A stretch of DNA of 64,000 nt from Aminivibrio pyruvatiphilus (lineage in GTDB: Bacteria > Synergistota > Synergistia > Synergistales > Aminobacteriaceae). The number at the start of each line of letters is the position of its first letter. Within the stretch, counting starts at the first letter, position 1. The position numbers and the translations under genes are program-made. The stretch lies in contig NZ_SORI01000010.1 in the NCBI RefSeq assembly GCF_004366815.1, positions 46,322 through 110,321 on the forward strand, written 5' to 3'. This document shows positions 43,307-51,625 of this stretch, piece by piece. Below the pieces are notes generated by a model. The model was given only the letters and a program-made list of their open reading frames with translations. It searched no databases and was not told the origin of the DNA.

Positions 43307-44239
43307 TCAGGAGAGGTGTTCCAGTTCCACGAGGGGGATATACTCCTCCACTGCTTTTCTGTTCTGTATGCCCTTTCCAACGTGGGCGGCACACTCCCAT
43401 GCCGAGGCCATGGCGAAACGGATCGTATCCTCCGTTGACATCCCTTCCTCCCTCGCAACCACCAGTCCCGCGAGAAGAGCATCGCTGGCTGAAAAGATGG
43501 ACCGGACGCTTTTCCTGTCCGCCAGGGCAAGGTAGATGCCGTCGGGGGAGAAAAAAACGTTGCCGTAAGTCCTGTAGGATACGACGGCCCACTCCACCCC
43601 TCTCTCGTGAAAGCCCGAGACCACGTCGATGAGGTTGTCCAGGGAAGTGAGAGACCTCCCCATGACCTTCGACATGAAGCGGTGGTCAACCTTCACCACG
43701 GTGGGGCCGGCCTCGAGAGCCGCCATGAGAGGAGGCCCCGCGGCATCCACCACGGTGGGTATCCCCTTCTCCCTGGCGAGATGCACAAGTTCGGCGAAGA
43801 TCTCCCCGGGAGCGCCCGGAGGCAGTGATCCGCCAAGGATGACCATCCGAGTCCGCTGGAGAATCCGCCTGTAGACCTTTCGCAGGCGGTCCATGGCCTC
43901 GGGGCTGACGGCGGGACCGGCCTCGGAAATGCCGGTTTCCACATGGCCCGTATCGTCGATAATATACACGTTGGTCCTTGTCTCACCGGGAATATGAACG
44001 AAATTCGTGGTGATGCGGAACGCCCGGAGGGCATGGCGGATATACTCTCCGTTGAAGCCCGCAAGGAATCCCATTGCCGTGGAGGAATAGCCGAACTGGG
44101 CCAGGAGGGTGGAAACATTGATGCCCTTGCCGCCGGGGGACCGGCTGCTTTTCGTGGCCCGTATCCAGCCTCCGGGGCGGAATTCGGGAACCACGTACTC
44201 TTCGTCCACTGCAGGATTGAGGGTGACCGTCAGTATCAT
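43307..44239 (-). CDS. PfkB-family kinase, 1-phosphofructokinase-like
   Basis: The product has 310 residues and starts MILTVTLNPAVDEEYVVPEF, the canonical 1-phosphofructokinase/tagatose-6-phosphate kinase start, with SPGGKGINVSTLLAQFG. The second PfkB signature has SASDALLAGLV in place of GAGDA..AG, keeping the catalytic Asp while the usual glycines of the anion hole are changed. It probably phosphorylates a sugar phosphate. No fructose PTS genes are nearby. GGAGCAGG lies before the ATG at 44239. Confidence 0.8.
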   Translation of the reverse strand: MILTVTLNPAVDEEYVVPEFRPGGWIRATKSSRSPGGKGINVSTLLAQFGYSSTAMGFLAGFNGEYIRHALRAFRITTNFVHIPGETRTNVYIIDDTGHVETGISEAGPAVSPEAMDRLRKVYRRILQRTRMVILGGSLPPGAPGEIFAELVHLAREKGIPTVVDAAGPPLMAALEAGPTVVKVDHRFMSKVMGRSLTSLDNLIDVVSGFHERGVEWAVVSYRTYGNVFFSPDGIYLALADRKSVRSIFSASDALLAGLVVAREEGMSTEDTIRFAMASAWECAAHVGKGIQNRKAVEEYIPLVELEHLS

Positions 44240-44260
44240 GACCTGCTCCTCCCCGGGCAC

Positions 44261-44292
44261 GGGGCGTTTCCGGATCGGACCCGAAACGCCCC
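44261..44292 (-). terminator. hairpin between trxB and the sugar kinase gene
   Basis: GGGGCGTTTC/GAAACGCCCC is a perfect 10-bp stem with a 12-nt loop just after trxB. It lacks a T-run but overlaps the spacing to the next gene. Confidence 0.45.
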
Positions 44293-44306
44293 GCGGGATG
44301 TTTGAC

Positions 44307-45494
44307 CTACTTCAGGAATGTCCCGGCGGCCGAGGCGTCGGCAACGGGCGCCATCTTTACCGTTTTTCCGGATGCCAGCTCCACCATGGCGGGGAGGGAG
44401 GGAAGGCCGAGCTTCTCCACCATGCGGGCGTTCTTGTAGCCGTCCACGAGGGCGACCTTTTTCCCGGCGTCCCTGGCCATGGCTTCCACCTCGTCGGAGA
44501 GCTTCACCTGCTCCCTGTCGATGCTGGAGTAGAAAAGGGCCGTCACATGCTCCGGGTCGAGAAGAACGGACCTGAGGTGGACCTGCTCGTTAATGTAGGC
44601 GGAAGCGCTCATGGCGGCAATCGCTCCGTCGGACGCCGCGGTGACCACCTGGCGGAGCCCCTTGTCACGGACGTCTCCGGCGGCGAAAATGCCTTCCACG
44701 GAAGTTTCCATTTCGTCGTTGGTCTTGATCCAGCCGCCTTTGGCAGCCTCGACGAGTCCCCTGACCGGTTCGTCGTGGGGGGACTGGCCCACGAACATGA
44801 AGACGCCGGCGACAGGAAGATTTGACACCTCACCGGTCTTGATGTTCTTCAGAACCAGGTTCTCCACCATGCCGTCCCCTTCGATCTTTTCCACCACAGT
44901 ATTCCAGACCGGAACGATCTTCGGGTTGGAGAGAGCCCGTTCAACGGCGGCGCGGTCGGCCCGGAACTCGTCCCTCCGGTGGATGATGTACACTTTCGAC
45001 GCAAAGGTGGTGAGATATTCGCCTTCCTCCACGGCGGTATTGCCGCCGCCCACGACGGCAATCTCCTCGTCCTCGAAAAAGGCCCCGTCGCATACTGCAC
45101 AGTAGCTCACGCCCTGCCCTATATGCTCGGCTTCCCCTTCGCATCCGAGACGGCGGAAATAGGCCCCCGTCGCGATTATGACGGCTTCGGCCTCGATCTC
45201 CCCTTTATTTGTCAGGACGACTTTCGTTCCGTCGCGGACTTCCACGGCGGATACGTCGACATCGCGGAATTCTGTCTTGAACTTTTCCGCATGGCTCCGG
45301 AACATGGCGGCAAGCTCGGGGCCGGTGGCATGCTCGACGCCCGGCCAGTTTTCAATCTCCTCGGTGATGTTGATCTGTCCGCCGGGAACACCCTTTTCAA
45401 GAAGCAGCACATCAAGACCGGCTCTTCTGCCGTAAATCGCCGCCGAAAGCCCGGCGGGCCCTGCGCCGATGATGACAAGCTCCCTTTTTTCCAT
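44307..45494 (-). CDS. trxB: thioredoxin reductase with a degenerate C-terminal thioredoxin-like domain
   Basis: The product has 395 residues, about 80 more than standard TrxB. The FAD motif is IIGAGPAGLSAAIYG, the redox centre is CAVCDG and the NADPH motif is VVGGGNTAVEEGEYL. The extra segment from about residue 312 follows a thioredoxin-like pattern (VTALFYSSIDREQ, a helix, and GLPSLPAMVEL with the cis-proline), but the CxxC position is serine-containing and has no cysteine. The domain may dock a partner rather than exchange electrons. A perfect TATAAT lies upstream, overlapping the prmC stop. Confidence 0.9.
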   Translation of the reverse strand: MEKRELVIIGAGPAGLSAAIYGRRAGLDVLLLEKGVPGGQINITEEIENWPGVEHATGPELAAMFRSHAEKFKTEFRDVDVSAVEVRDGTKVVLTNKGEIEAEAVIIATGAYFRRLGCEGEAEHIGQGVSYCAVCDGAFFEDEEIAVVGGGNTAVEEGEYLTTFASKVYIIHRRDEFRADRAAVERALSNPKIVPVWNTVVEKIEGDGMVENLVLKNIKTGEVSNLPVAGVFMFVGQSPHDEPVRGLVEAAKGGWIKTNDEMETSVEGIFAAGDVRDKGLRQVVTAASDGAIAAMSASAYINEQVHLRSVLLDPEHVTALFYSSIDREQVKLSDEVEAMARDAGKKVALVDGYKNARMVEKLGLPSLPAMVELASGKTVKMAPVADASAAGTFLK

Positions 45495-45538
45495 TAGAAA
45501 TCCACCCCTCCAGATGAAAAACGATAGTTACCATCGAA

Positions 45539-45544
45539 ATTATA
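45539..45544 (-). promoter_or_regulatory. -10 element of trxB overlapping the prmC stop codon
   Basis: A perfect TATAAT on the minus strand 45 nt before trxB; its first bases belong to the last codons of prmC. No good -35 box. Confidence 0.4.
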
Positions 45545-46382
45545 CACGAAGCCACGAGGCCGCGCGAGGCTTCCGGGACAGATCATGGAATATTCCCTCA
45601 AATTCCATGCTTGATGGCGCAATTTGCACCAGTAGCTCTCCCTGTTCACCATCCCCTATCTCGAAGAGCAGCCTCCCCCCCTTCCGGAGCTTTGCCGGTG
45701 CCCATCCGAAAAGCGCCCGGTACCACAGAAGGCCGTCCTCTCCCCCGTCAAGGGCGGAGAGGGGTTCTTTCCTGACCTCCCTCGGGAGGCCGGAAATCAG
45801 TGGGAATGGAATGTAGGGTGGATTGCTGACCACCAGGTCGAACTCTCCGTCCCCGGCCGGGATGTCCTGCGGGGTCCTGGAATGCCAGAGGAAGCATCGG
45901 GAAAGAAGGCCATGAAGTTTCAGGTTTCTCCAGGTGAGGCTCACGGCCAGGGCATTGGCGTCAACGGCCACGGCAGTAAGGTCGGAACGTTCCGAGAGAA
46001 GTGCCAAGATGATGCACCCCGAGCCCGTACCCCAGTCAAGAAACCGCCCTGATGAAGGGAGGAACGTAAGAGCGTGTTCTACAAGAATTTCGGTGTCCGG
46101 GCGGGGAATGAGGACTCCCGGGGCAACATCGAGAGAACGGCCGTAAAATTCCCAGGATCCGAGGATGTACTGCAGAGGCTCCCCTCCGAATCGGCGCTCC
46201 GTCATTTCCCAAAGCCTTCGGGCGGCGGAGTCTTCCAGCGGGAGGAAAGGATGGGCTGCAAGGAAGGAACGGTCAATCCGGGCTGCTTCGGCGAGAAGGA
46301 ACTCCGCCTCCCTCTCGGGATATTCGGTGCCGGAGGCGCGCAGTCTTTCGGCGGCACGCCTCCGTGCCTCGGACAGGTTCAT
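45540..46382 (-). CDS. prmC: release factor glutamine methyltransferase
   Basis: The product has 280 residues. An N-terminal helical domain precedes the SAM-binding FLDWGTGSGCIILALL and the catalytic VVSNPPYIPFPL (NPPY). It methylates the glutamine of the GGQ motif in release factors. Its ATG overlaps the prfA stop (TGATG), so substrate and modifier are cotranslated. Confidence 0.95.
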   Translation of the reverse strand: MNLSEARRRAAERLRASGTEYPEREAEFLLAEAARIDRSFLAAHPFLPLEDSAARRLWEMTERRFGGEPLQYILGSWEFYGRSLDVAPGVLIPRPDTEILVEHALTFLPSSGRFLDWGTGSGCIILALLSERSDLTAVAVDANALAVSLTWRNLKLHGLLSRCFLWHSRTPQDIPAGDGEFDLVVSNPPYIPFPLISGLPREVRKEPLSALDGGEDGLLWYRALFGWAPAKLRKGGRLLFEIGDGEQGELLVQIAPSSMEFEGIFHDLSRKPRAASWLRV

Positions 46383-47458
46383 CAGCCCGCCTCGATGGAA
46401 TGCAGCCTTTCAGTCTGGTCCGCCACGATCATGGCCTCGATGAGATCGTAGATATCGCCGTCGAGATACTGGTCGAGCTTGTAGAGGGTCACCCCGACCC
46501 TGTGGTCGGTAATTCTGTTCTGGGAAAAATTGTAGGTCCGTATCCGTTCGGAACGGTCTCCGGTGCCGATCTGGCCCCGGCGCTCGGATGCAAGTTCCTC
46601 GTTCTGCTTCCGGAGCTCGGCGTCATAGAGCTTGGCCCTGAGGTAGGCCATGGCCTTGACCCTGTTCTTGAGCTGGGACCGCTCGTCCTGGCAGGTAACC
46701 ACTATTCCCGTGGGAATGTGGGTTATCCGCACTGCGGAGTCTGTCATGTTCACGTACTGGCCGCCGGCACCGCTGGACCGGTAGGTGTCGATCTTCAGGT
46801 CTTCCGTGTTGATCTCCACGTCCACGTCCTCGGCCTCGGGAAGGACGGCCACAGTGGCGGTGGATGTGTGAACCCGGCCTCCCGCTTCCGTGGCAGGAAC
46901 CCGCTGGACCCTGTGAACTCCGCTGTCGAACTTGAGCTTGCTGTAGACACCGTTTCCGTCGATCCGGAAAATGATTTCCTTGTAGCCGCCGATTCCTGTC
47001 TCGTTGTAATCGAGAACTTCGGTCTTCCAGCCCTCCCGCTCCGCGAAGCGGGTATACATACGGAAAAGGTCCGCCGCGAAAAGAGCGGCTTCCTCTCCTC
47101 CCGCACCTCCCCGGATCTCCATGATGACGCTTTTCTCATCGTTGGGGTCCTTCGGCAGGAGGAGGATCTTTATCTCCTGTTCCAGCTTGCCGAGAAGGGG
47201 CTCCTTCTCCGAAAGTTCGTCCCTCGCAAGCTCGGCCATGTCGGGATCGGTACCGTACACGAGGCTTTTTGCCTCCTCGATGTCCCCGGCTGTCTTCCTG
47301 TATTCACGGTATTTGGCCACCACGGGTTCGAGCTGGGAGTGCCTTCTGGCAAGAGCCTGCAGTTCCTTCAGGTTCCCGTGGGTTGCGGGATCGGCCATTT
47401 TCGCTTCGATGGTCTCAAAATCCTTTTCAAGAGCCTCGAGTTTCCCCAGGTAGTTCAT
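46382..47458 (-). CDS. prfA: peptide chain release factor 1
   Basis: The 358-residue product is of normal length. The codon-recognition tripeptide is PAT (residues 188-190) in [23 protein letters not shown], typical of RF1. The GGQ motif is at residues 232-234 within [10 protein letters not shown]. It terminates translation at UAA and UAG. The start overlaps the DUF1385 gene stop (ATGA), and prmC follows directly. Confidence 0.97.
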   Translation of the reverse strand: MNYLGKLEALEKDFETIEAKMADPATHGNLKELQALARRHSQLEPVVAKYREYRKTAGDIEEAKSLVYGTDPDMAELARDELSEKEPLLGKLEQEIKILLLPKDPNDEKSVIMEIRGGAGGEEAALFAADLFRMYTRFAEREGWKTEVLDYNETGIGGYKEIIFRIDGNGVYSKLKFDSGVHRVQRVPATEAGGRVHTSTATVAVLPEAEDVDVEINTEDLKIDTYRSSGAGGQYVNMTDSAVRITHIPTGIVVTCQDERSQLKNRVKAMAYLRAKLYDAELRKQNEELASERRGQIGTGDRSERIRTYNFSQNRITDHRVGVTLYKLDQYLDGDIYDLIEAMIVADQTERLHSIEAG

Positions 47459-48387
47459 TCAGACTCCTCCGCAGGCATGTTCAGTTTTTTTCCAAGGGCG
47501 GTCTCGAGGGACGTGAGGGCCACCTCGATCTGCCGTTCGTCAGGCTCCCTGGTGGTGAGATATTGAAACGACATGGCGGGAGCCATGAGAATCCTGCCTG
47601 CCGGTCCGGCACAGGACGCTCCCTTGATGATCTCGTAGGAAATGCCCATAACCAGAGGCAGCAGGACGATCCTGCTTCCGATGCGCCAGAGGATGGAACC
47701 GGATCCGGCGAGGGAGAACACCACGATACTCACCGCAACGACAATGAGAAGGAAGGACGTTCCGCATCTCGGGTGAATCCTGGAAAAGCCCCGGATGTTT
47801 TCCGGCGTCATCACCGCTCCTGATTCGTAGGCATTGATTGTTTTATGTTCGGCGCCGTGGTAACGGAACACCTGCCGTATTTCGCTCCACAGGCCGATAC
47901 CGGCGACATAGGCGATGAACACCACGCCCCGGAGGCAGCCTTCGAGCACGTTTTTGCCCATGGAAGTGAGTCCCCATGCCTTTACCGCCACGTCGGAAAG
48001 CCACAGGGGAAGCGCGATGAAGAGCCCCACAACGGCAAATATGGCCACGGCGACGGTGATGAACATTTCTTTCGCCGTGATCTTCTCCTCCTCGCCGACG
48101 GCGATCTGGGCCGATTTGTCCAGTGCCCTGAAGCCCACGGTCATCATCTCGACCATGGTGACCACCCCGCGGATGACAGGCAGCTTCCACGGCATGGAGG
48201 ACGTCCAGGAACGGTTGTTCCAGCTTTCACTCTCGATCATGCCGTCGGGCTTCCTCACGGAGAGCCCCCATCGTGCGGGGCCCTTCATCAGAACCCCTTC
48301 GATCACGGCCTGTCCGCCTACGGGCATCCTTCTGTCCTCGGCCCCTTCAGCAAGCAGCAGCAACAGAAATGCAAGCAGTCTTTTCAT
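47455..48387 (-). CDS. DUF1385 family membrane protein
   Basis: The product has 310 residues. The family core begins [18 protein letters not shown] and includes [15 protein letters not shown] and [10 protein letters not shown], with four to five membrane segments. The AEHK and HPRCGT motifs are conserved and suggest a metal site, but the function is unknown. I chose the ATG at 48387 (GAGGTG 4 nt upstream); a GTG two codons upstream is possible, and the family core starts about 20 residues in. It sits between thyX and prfA and is cotranslated with prfA. Confidence 0.87.
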   Translation of the reverse strand: MKRLLAFLLLLLAEGAEDRRMPVGGQAVIEGVLMKGPARWGLSVRKPDGMIESESWNNRSWTSSMPWKLPVIRGVVTMVEMMTVGFRALDKSAQIAVGEEEKITAKEMFITVAVAIFAVVGLFIALPLWLSDVAVKAWGLTSMGKNVLEGCLRGVVFIAYVAGIGLWSEIRQVFRYHGAEHKTINAYESGAVMTPENIRGFSRIHPRCGTSFLLIVVAVSIVVFSLAGSGSILWRIGSRIVLLPLVMGISYEIIKGASCAGPAGRILMAPAMSFQYLTTREPDERQIEVALTSLETALGKKLNMPAEESE

Positions 48388-48394
48388 TTTCACC

Positions 48395-49096
48395 TCAGTA
48401 ATTTTCCTCGTCTAAAAGCGCCTCAAGGGAAGCGTACGGTTTCCCGCAGGGATTCATCTCCCTGCATTCGCCGAAAATGACACACGACGGCCCCGCCTTC
48501 TCGAAAAGAAGGGGGGCTGCCCGCCTGACCAGCCGGAGCATTTTCCTTGCCAGGTCCCGGATTTCCCACTGGGCCCGCCGGCACAGCCGGAGCGTGAAGA
48601 AATGATGAAGCTCCCTGGCGTTCATGGTCATGACGAGCCGGGTGCTCCATCCGTGGGGGAGAATGAAACGGGCGTCCTCTCTGGGAATGCCTGCCTCCAC
48701 CATCTCGGCGTAGAAGCGGTGAGCCTCCTCCGCCATTGTCCGGAACCGTTCAGAAAAGTCCGGGTTCGATGCTACGGAAGGAGGAAGAATGACATCGGGG
48801 TCGCCCATCTCCACGTATCTCTGGCTCTGCTGGCTGAAGGACGCTATCCTGTGCCGCACGAGCTGGTGGGATGCCACCCTGCTGAGTCCGTCCATGGCAA
48901 AGGTGAAGGATGCGTGTTCAAAGGGGGAATAGTGGCCGCTTTTCCAGAGGTGGTGAAGCAGCTTCCCGCTTTTTTCAGGCGACTCGGCCTCGAGAAGGTC
49001 GGCGGCGGAGGCGTCGCTGTAGCAAATTCTTGCCGCGGCGGCGACCACGGCGTCCGGAGACGGCGTTGAGGCAATCAAAAGGACACGGCATGCCAT
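48395..49096 (-). CDS. thyX: FAD-dependent thymidylate synthase
   Basis: The product has 233 residues. The ThyX motif RHRxxSxxxxSxR is seen as RHRIASFSQQSQR, and the substrate-binding end of the domain includes NARELHHFFTLRLCRRAQWEIR. It makes dTMP with FAD and methylenetetrahydrofolate. GGGGAG precedes the ATG at 49096. It is followed by the DUF1385 protein gene and lies after rpmE and two terminators. Confidence 0.95.
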   Translation of the reverse strand: MACRVLLIASTPSPDAVVAAAARICYSDASAADLLEAESPEKSGKLLHHLWKSGHYSPFEHASFTFAMDGLSRVASHQLVRHRIASFSQQSQRYVEMGDPDVILPPSVASNPDFSERFRTMAEEAHRFYAEMVEAGIPREDARFILPHGWSTRLVMTMNARELHHFFTLRLCRRAQWEIRDLARKMLRLVRRAAPLLFEKAGPSCVIFGECREMNPCGKPYASLEALLDEENY

Positions 49097-49150
49097 GGAA
49101 TCGTTCTCCCCTTTCCGCTTCGGATCCTGCGGTAAGGCGGACCCGAAATG

Positions 49151-49189
49151 AAAAAACAGCCAGCGTCGCATCGTGATGCGGCTCCGGCT
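49151..49189 (-). terminator. second rho-independent terminator after rpmE
   Basis: An imperfect stem closed by AGCC/GGCT with an inner perfect CGCATC-GT-GATGCG is followed on the minus strand by GTTTTTT. Confidence 0.8.
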
Positions 49190-49203
49190 GAAAGCGGACT
49201 CTC

Positions 49204-49230
49204 AAAAAAAGGGGACCGCAGCCCCCTTTT
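49204..49230 (-). terminator. first rho-independent terminator after rpmE
   Basis: AAAAGGGG/CCCCTTTT stem with seven T residues on the minus strand, 3 nt after the rpmE stop. With the next hairpin it forms a tandem terminator. Confidence 0.8.
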
Positions 49231-49232
49231 CC

Positions 49233-49469
49233 CTACTGATCGGAAGTCTCTCTCTGGCCGTAGTTGATGCCCTGATACTTCCTCTGGAACTTCTCGAGCC
49301 GTCCCGCCTCGGTCAGAACACGGCTTCCCTTCTTGCCGGTGTAGAAAGGATGGCACGAGGAACAGACACCGACCCGCAGCTCCTTGTCGGTGGAGCGGGT
49401 TTCGAACGTATTGCCGCAGGCGCACGTCACCGTGCATTTCTCGTAGCGAGGGTGGATATCCTTTTTCAT
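49233..49469 (-). CDS. rpmE: ribosomal protein bL31, zinc-binding form
   Basis: The product has 78 residues: [20 protein letters not shown] at the start and [11 protein letters not shown] in the middle. The paired cysteines (CxC and CxxC) identify the zinc-containing form. It is a component of the 50S subunit. A good promoter lies 58-86 nt upstream and two terminators follow, so it is expressed as a single gene. Confidence 0.96.
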   Translation of the reverse strand: MKKDIHPRYEKCTVTCACGNTFETRSTDKELRVGVCSSCHPFYTGKKGSRVLTEAGRLEKFQRKYQGINYGQRETSDQ

Positions 49470-49526
49470 CTATGAGACACCTCCGAAGAAAATCGTGACC
49501 CGTAAATTGTCACTAAACAAACAGAA

Positions 49527-49555
49527 ACTCTATCACAGGACGCTTCCCCGTGCAA
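49527..49555 (-). promoter_or_regulatory. candidate promoter of rpmE
   Basis: TTGCAC (49550-49555) and TAGAGT (49527-49532) on the minus strand are separated by 17 bp. Confidence 0.6.
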
Positions 49556-49606
49556 GAGTCATTTTTCTTCCGTTTATGAGGAAGGATCGCCGGAAAGGGC
49601 TTTCCG

Positions 49607-50236
49607 TCAGATATGCATGACCCCGAGGCCGCACCGTTCGTGATGGGCCACGGCGTGGTAGGCTGTGTCTCCCATGACGGCCACGGAAATCCACTTGCTG
49701 TTCCTGACGATGGCGATTTTCGCGCCGACGCTCGCCTCGAGCATTCCCACCACAAGGAAGCCGTCAAGGGCCTCCAGGGCAGCGTGCATGAGAGCATGCA
49801 TTTCGTTCCGCTTTTTCTCCACCACCCCGGCGTTGAGCGAAGCCCCGACAAGGGCCCTGGTAATTTTCTGCGGAAGATCTCCCGCAAGCCCTCCCACTTC
49901 CGTGGCGACCGATCTCCAGCCGATGGACGACAGCTCTTTCTTGAAAACGCACTCTGTCTCGTTGCTCGTCGTGGCCGCCAGAAGAAGGGCCGCCCTTCCA
50001 ACCTGGCTTTCATCGTCGATCCGAATCCTGAGGTTCAGGTCAATGCCCGACTGATCCCTCTCCCCTCCCCTGGAGTTGATATCCAGCGACAGCGGTTCCT
50101 TTTCCCTGCCGTGGGACTGCTGGGAAGGCCGGTGATTCACTTCTTCCGGACACACAGATTCCGCTTCCATTTTCACAGGTTCCTCCTCCAGCTCCTCCTG
50201 AGGGGCGTTGAAAATCTTCTTCCAGATCACGAACAT
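49607..50236 (-). CDS. hutP: HutP-family RNA-binding antiterminator with N-terminal extension
   Basis: The product has 209 residues; Bacillus HutP is about 150. Residues 70-209 match HutP: GRAALLLAATT at the start, EMHALMHAALEAL with the paired histidines His147 and His151 equivalent to the metal-ligand helix, and WISVAVMGDTAYHAV leading to GLGVMHI at the end. HutP binds histidine and Mg2+ and then UAG repeats in hut mRNA to prevent termination. The first 65-70 residues are charged and variable. No histidine-use genes are in the window, so the RNA target lies elsewhere or differs. AGAGGAG precedes the ATG. Confidence 0.85.
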   Translation of the reverse strand: MFVIWKKIFNAPQEELEEEPVKMEAESVCPEEVNHRPSQQSHGREKEPLSLDINSRGGERDQSGIDLNLRIRIDDESQVGRAALLLAATTSNETECVFKKELSSIGWRSVATEVGGLAGDLPQKITRALVGASLNAGVVEKKRNEMHALMHAALEALDGFLVVGMLEASVGAKIAIVRNSKWISVAVMGDTAYHAVAHHERCGLGVMHI

Positions 50237-50266
50237 GCAGCTCCTCTCTGGTGAATTCTAATACGC

Positions 50267-50295
50267 ATTATAAAGGAATTAGAGAAAAGAGTCAC
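50267..50295 (-). promoter_or_regulatory. candidate promoter of hutP
   Basis: On the minus strand GTGACT (50290-50295) and a perfect TATAAT (50267-50272) are spaced by 17 bp, 31 nt before the start. The rest of 50237-50616 holds no gene or riboswitch that I recognise. Confidence 0.6.
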
Positions 50296-50616
50296 TTCCC
50301 GGGCCGTTTTTGTCCGGCGGCGGAGGGAACCGGGTAAGAAGAATTGCTGAAAAGCAGGATAGATTCCTTGTCCCCGGGCATGTTCCGGTCTATACTTAGG
50401 CGGAAATGACAAGAGCAGGAACGATCAGAGAGGATCTGAACATGCTGCATCAGTTTCCGGGTGTATGCCGCCGCAGGCCGGAAGGCTTATGTTTTTCTGA
50501 TTTCCAAGGGGCGGATCCGGCGGGAAGAACGTTCCCTCGGGATGGCGATTCAGAAGCCGTTTCCGTGAAGGAACTATTGTATTTCTTACTATTTTTCGCT
50601 AGGGGGAGTTTTCCAG

Positions 50617-51579
50617 ATGAAGAAACTGCTTTCCGCGGTCTTCACTGTCGTTGTGATTATTTCGTTCCTCTCCGTGCCGGCTTCCGCCAGGACGTTCCTT
50701 TCCATCGCCACCGGAAGCACGGGGGGGACCTATTATCCTCTCGGAGGAGGCATCGCGGAAATCATCAGCAGAAACGTGCCCGATTTCCAGGTTACCTCCG
50801 AGACGGGCAACGCTTCCGCGGCGAATATCAACCTCGTCGGAACCCGCCAGATCGAGATGGCTTTCGCCCAAAACGACATCGCCTACTGGGCGTCGAAGGG
50901 AATGGCTCCCTTTAAGGAAAGGTACGACAACCTACGCGTCGTGGCGTCTCTCTACCCGGAGCATGTCCACTGCATCACCCTGAAAGGAAGCGGCGTAAAC
51001 GACATCATGGACATAAGGGACAAGAGGGTGTCCGTAGGCGCCCCCGGCTCGGGAGTCCTCGGTGACGTGTCCGCCATCCTGAAACTTGCGGAACTGCGCT
51101 ACGCCGACATGAGCGCCGACTTTCTCGACTTCAACAACACCACCCAGCGCTTCAAGGACGGCCAGCTCGATGTGGGCTTCGTCGTCGCAGGATACCCCAC
51201 ATCGTCTGTTATCGACCTTGCCGCCACCCACGATATCGATCTTGTAAGCTTCAATGACGACTTCATGTCGAGGCTCACGGCGGAATATCCCTACTTCATC
51301 AAGGACGTCATTCCCGCGGGAACCTACAGAGGAGTAGACCGCGACGTAGTGACCCCCGCGGTTATGGCCATGCTCATATGCGAAGCAGGACTTCCCGACG
51401 AGGTGGTCTACAGGTTCACAAAGGCCCTATGGGAAAACATTGCAGATCTTCACAGGGTTCACCCGAAAGCGACACTCATCACCCTGGAAACCGCCCTCGA
51501 CGGAGTATCCGTTTCTGTCCACCCGGGAGCGGCCAAATTTTACTCAGAAAAAGGAATGACCGTTCCGGCGGTGAAATAA
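50617..51579 (+). CDS. TAXI-family TRAP transporter solute-binding protein
   Basis: The product has 320 residues. A signal peptide (LLSAVFTVVVIISFLSVPASA) is followed by the family signature FLSIATGSTGGTYYPLGGGIAEII. Later GAPGSGVLGDV and FVVAGYPTSSV are typical of TAXI proteins. It binds a small organic acid or amino acid outside the membrane and hands it to a TRAP permease. No permease gene is adjacent; both sides have unrelated genes on the other strand. AGGGGGAG precedes the ATG. Confidence 0.92.
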   Translation: MKKLLSAVFTVVVIISFLSVPASARTFLSIATGSTGGTYYPLGGGIAEIISRNVPDFQVTSETGNASAANINLVGTRQIEMAFAQNDIAYWASKGMAPFKERYDNLRVVASLYPEHVHCITLKGSGVNDIMDIRDKRVSVGAPGSGVLGDVSAILKLAELRYADMSADFLDFNNTTQRFKDGQLDVGFVVAGYPTSSVIDLAATHDIDLVSFNDDFMSRLTAEYPYFIKDVIPAGTYRGVDRDVVTPAVMAMLICEAGLPDEVVYRFTKALWENIADLHRVHPKATLITLETALDGVSVSVHPGAAKFYSEKGMTVPAVK

Positions 51580-51596
51580 CCCTTCCCGAGCCATGA

Positions 51597-51625
51597 AAAA
51601 GCGGCCCGTCAGGGCCGCTTTTTTT
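51597..51625. terminator. bidirectional terminator overlapping the 3' end of the alaX-type gene
   Basis: GCGGCCC/GGGCCGC with a GTCA loop and A/T runs on both sides. The minus-strand stem is built from the last codons and stop of the editing-protein gene. Confidence 0.9.

Noticed and set aside
50296..50616. Riboswitch upstream of the TAXI gene
   Set aside because: No recognisable glycine, lysine, SAM or other core motifs were found in the region.
50406..50915. A 169-codon open frame running into the TAXI gene
   Set aside because: It overlaps the signal peptide and core of the TAXI protein in another frame and has no family features.
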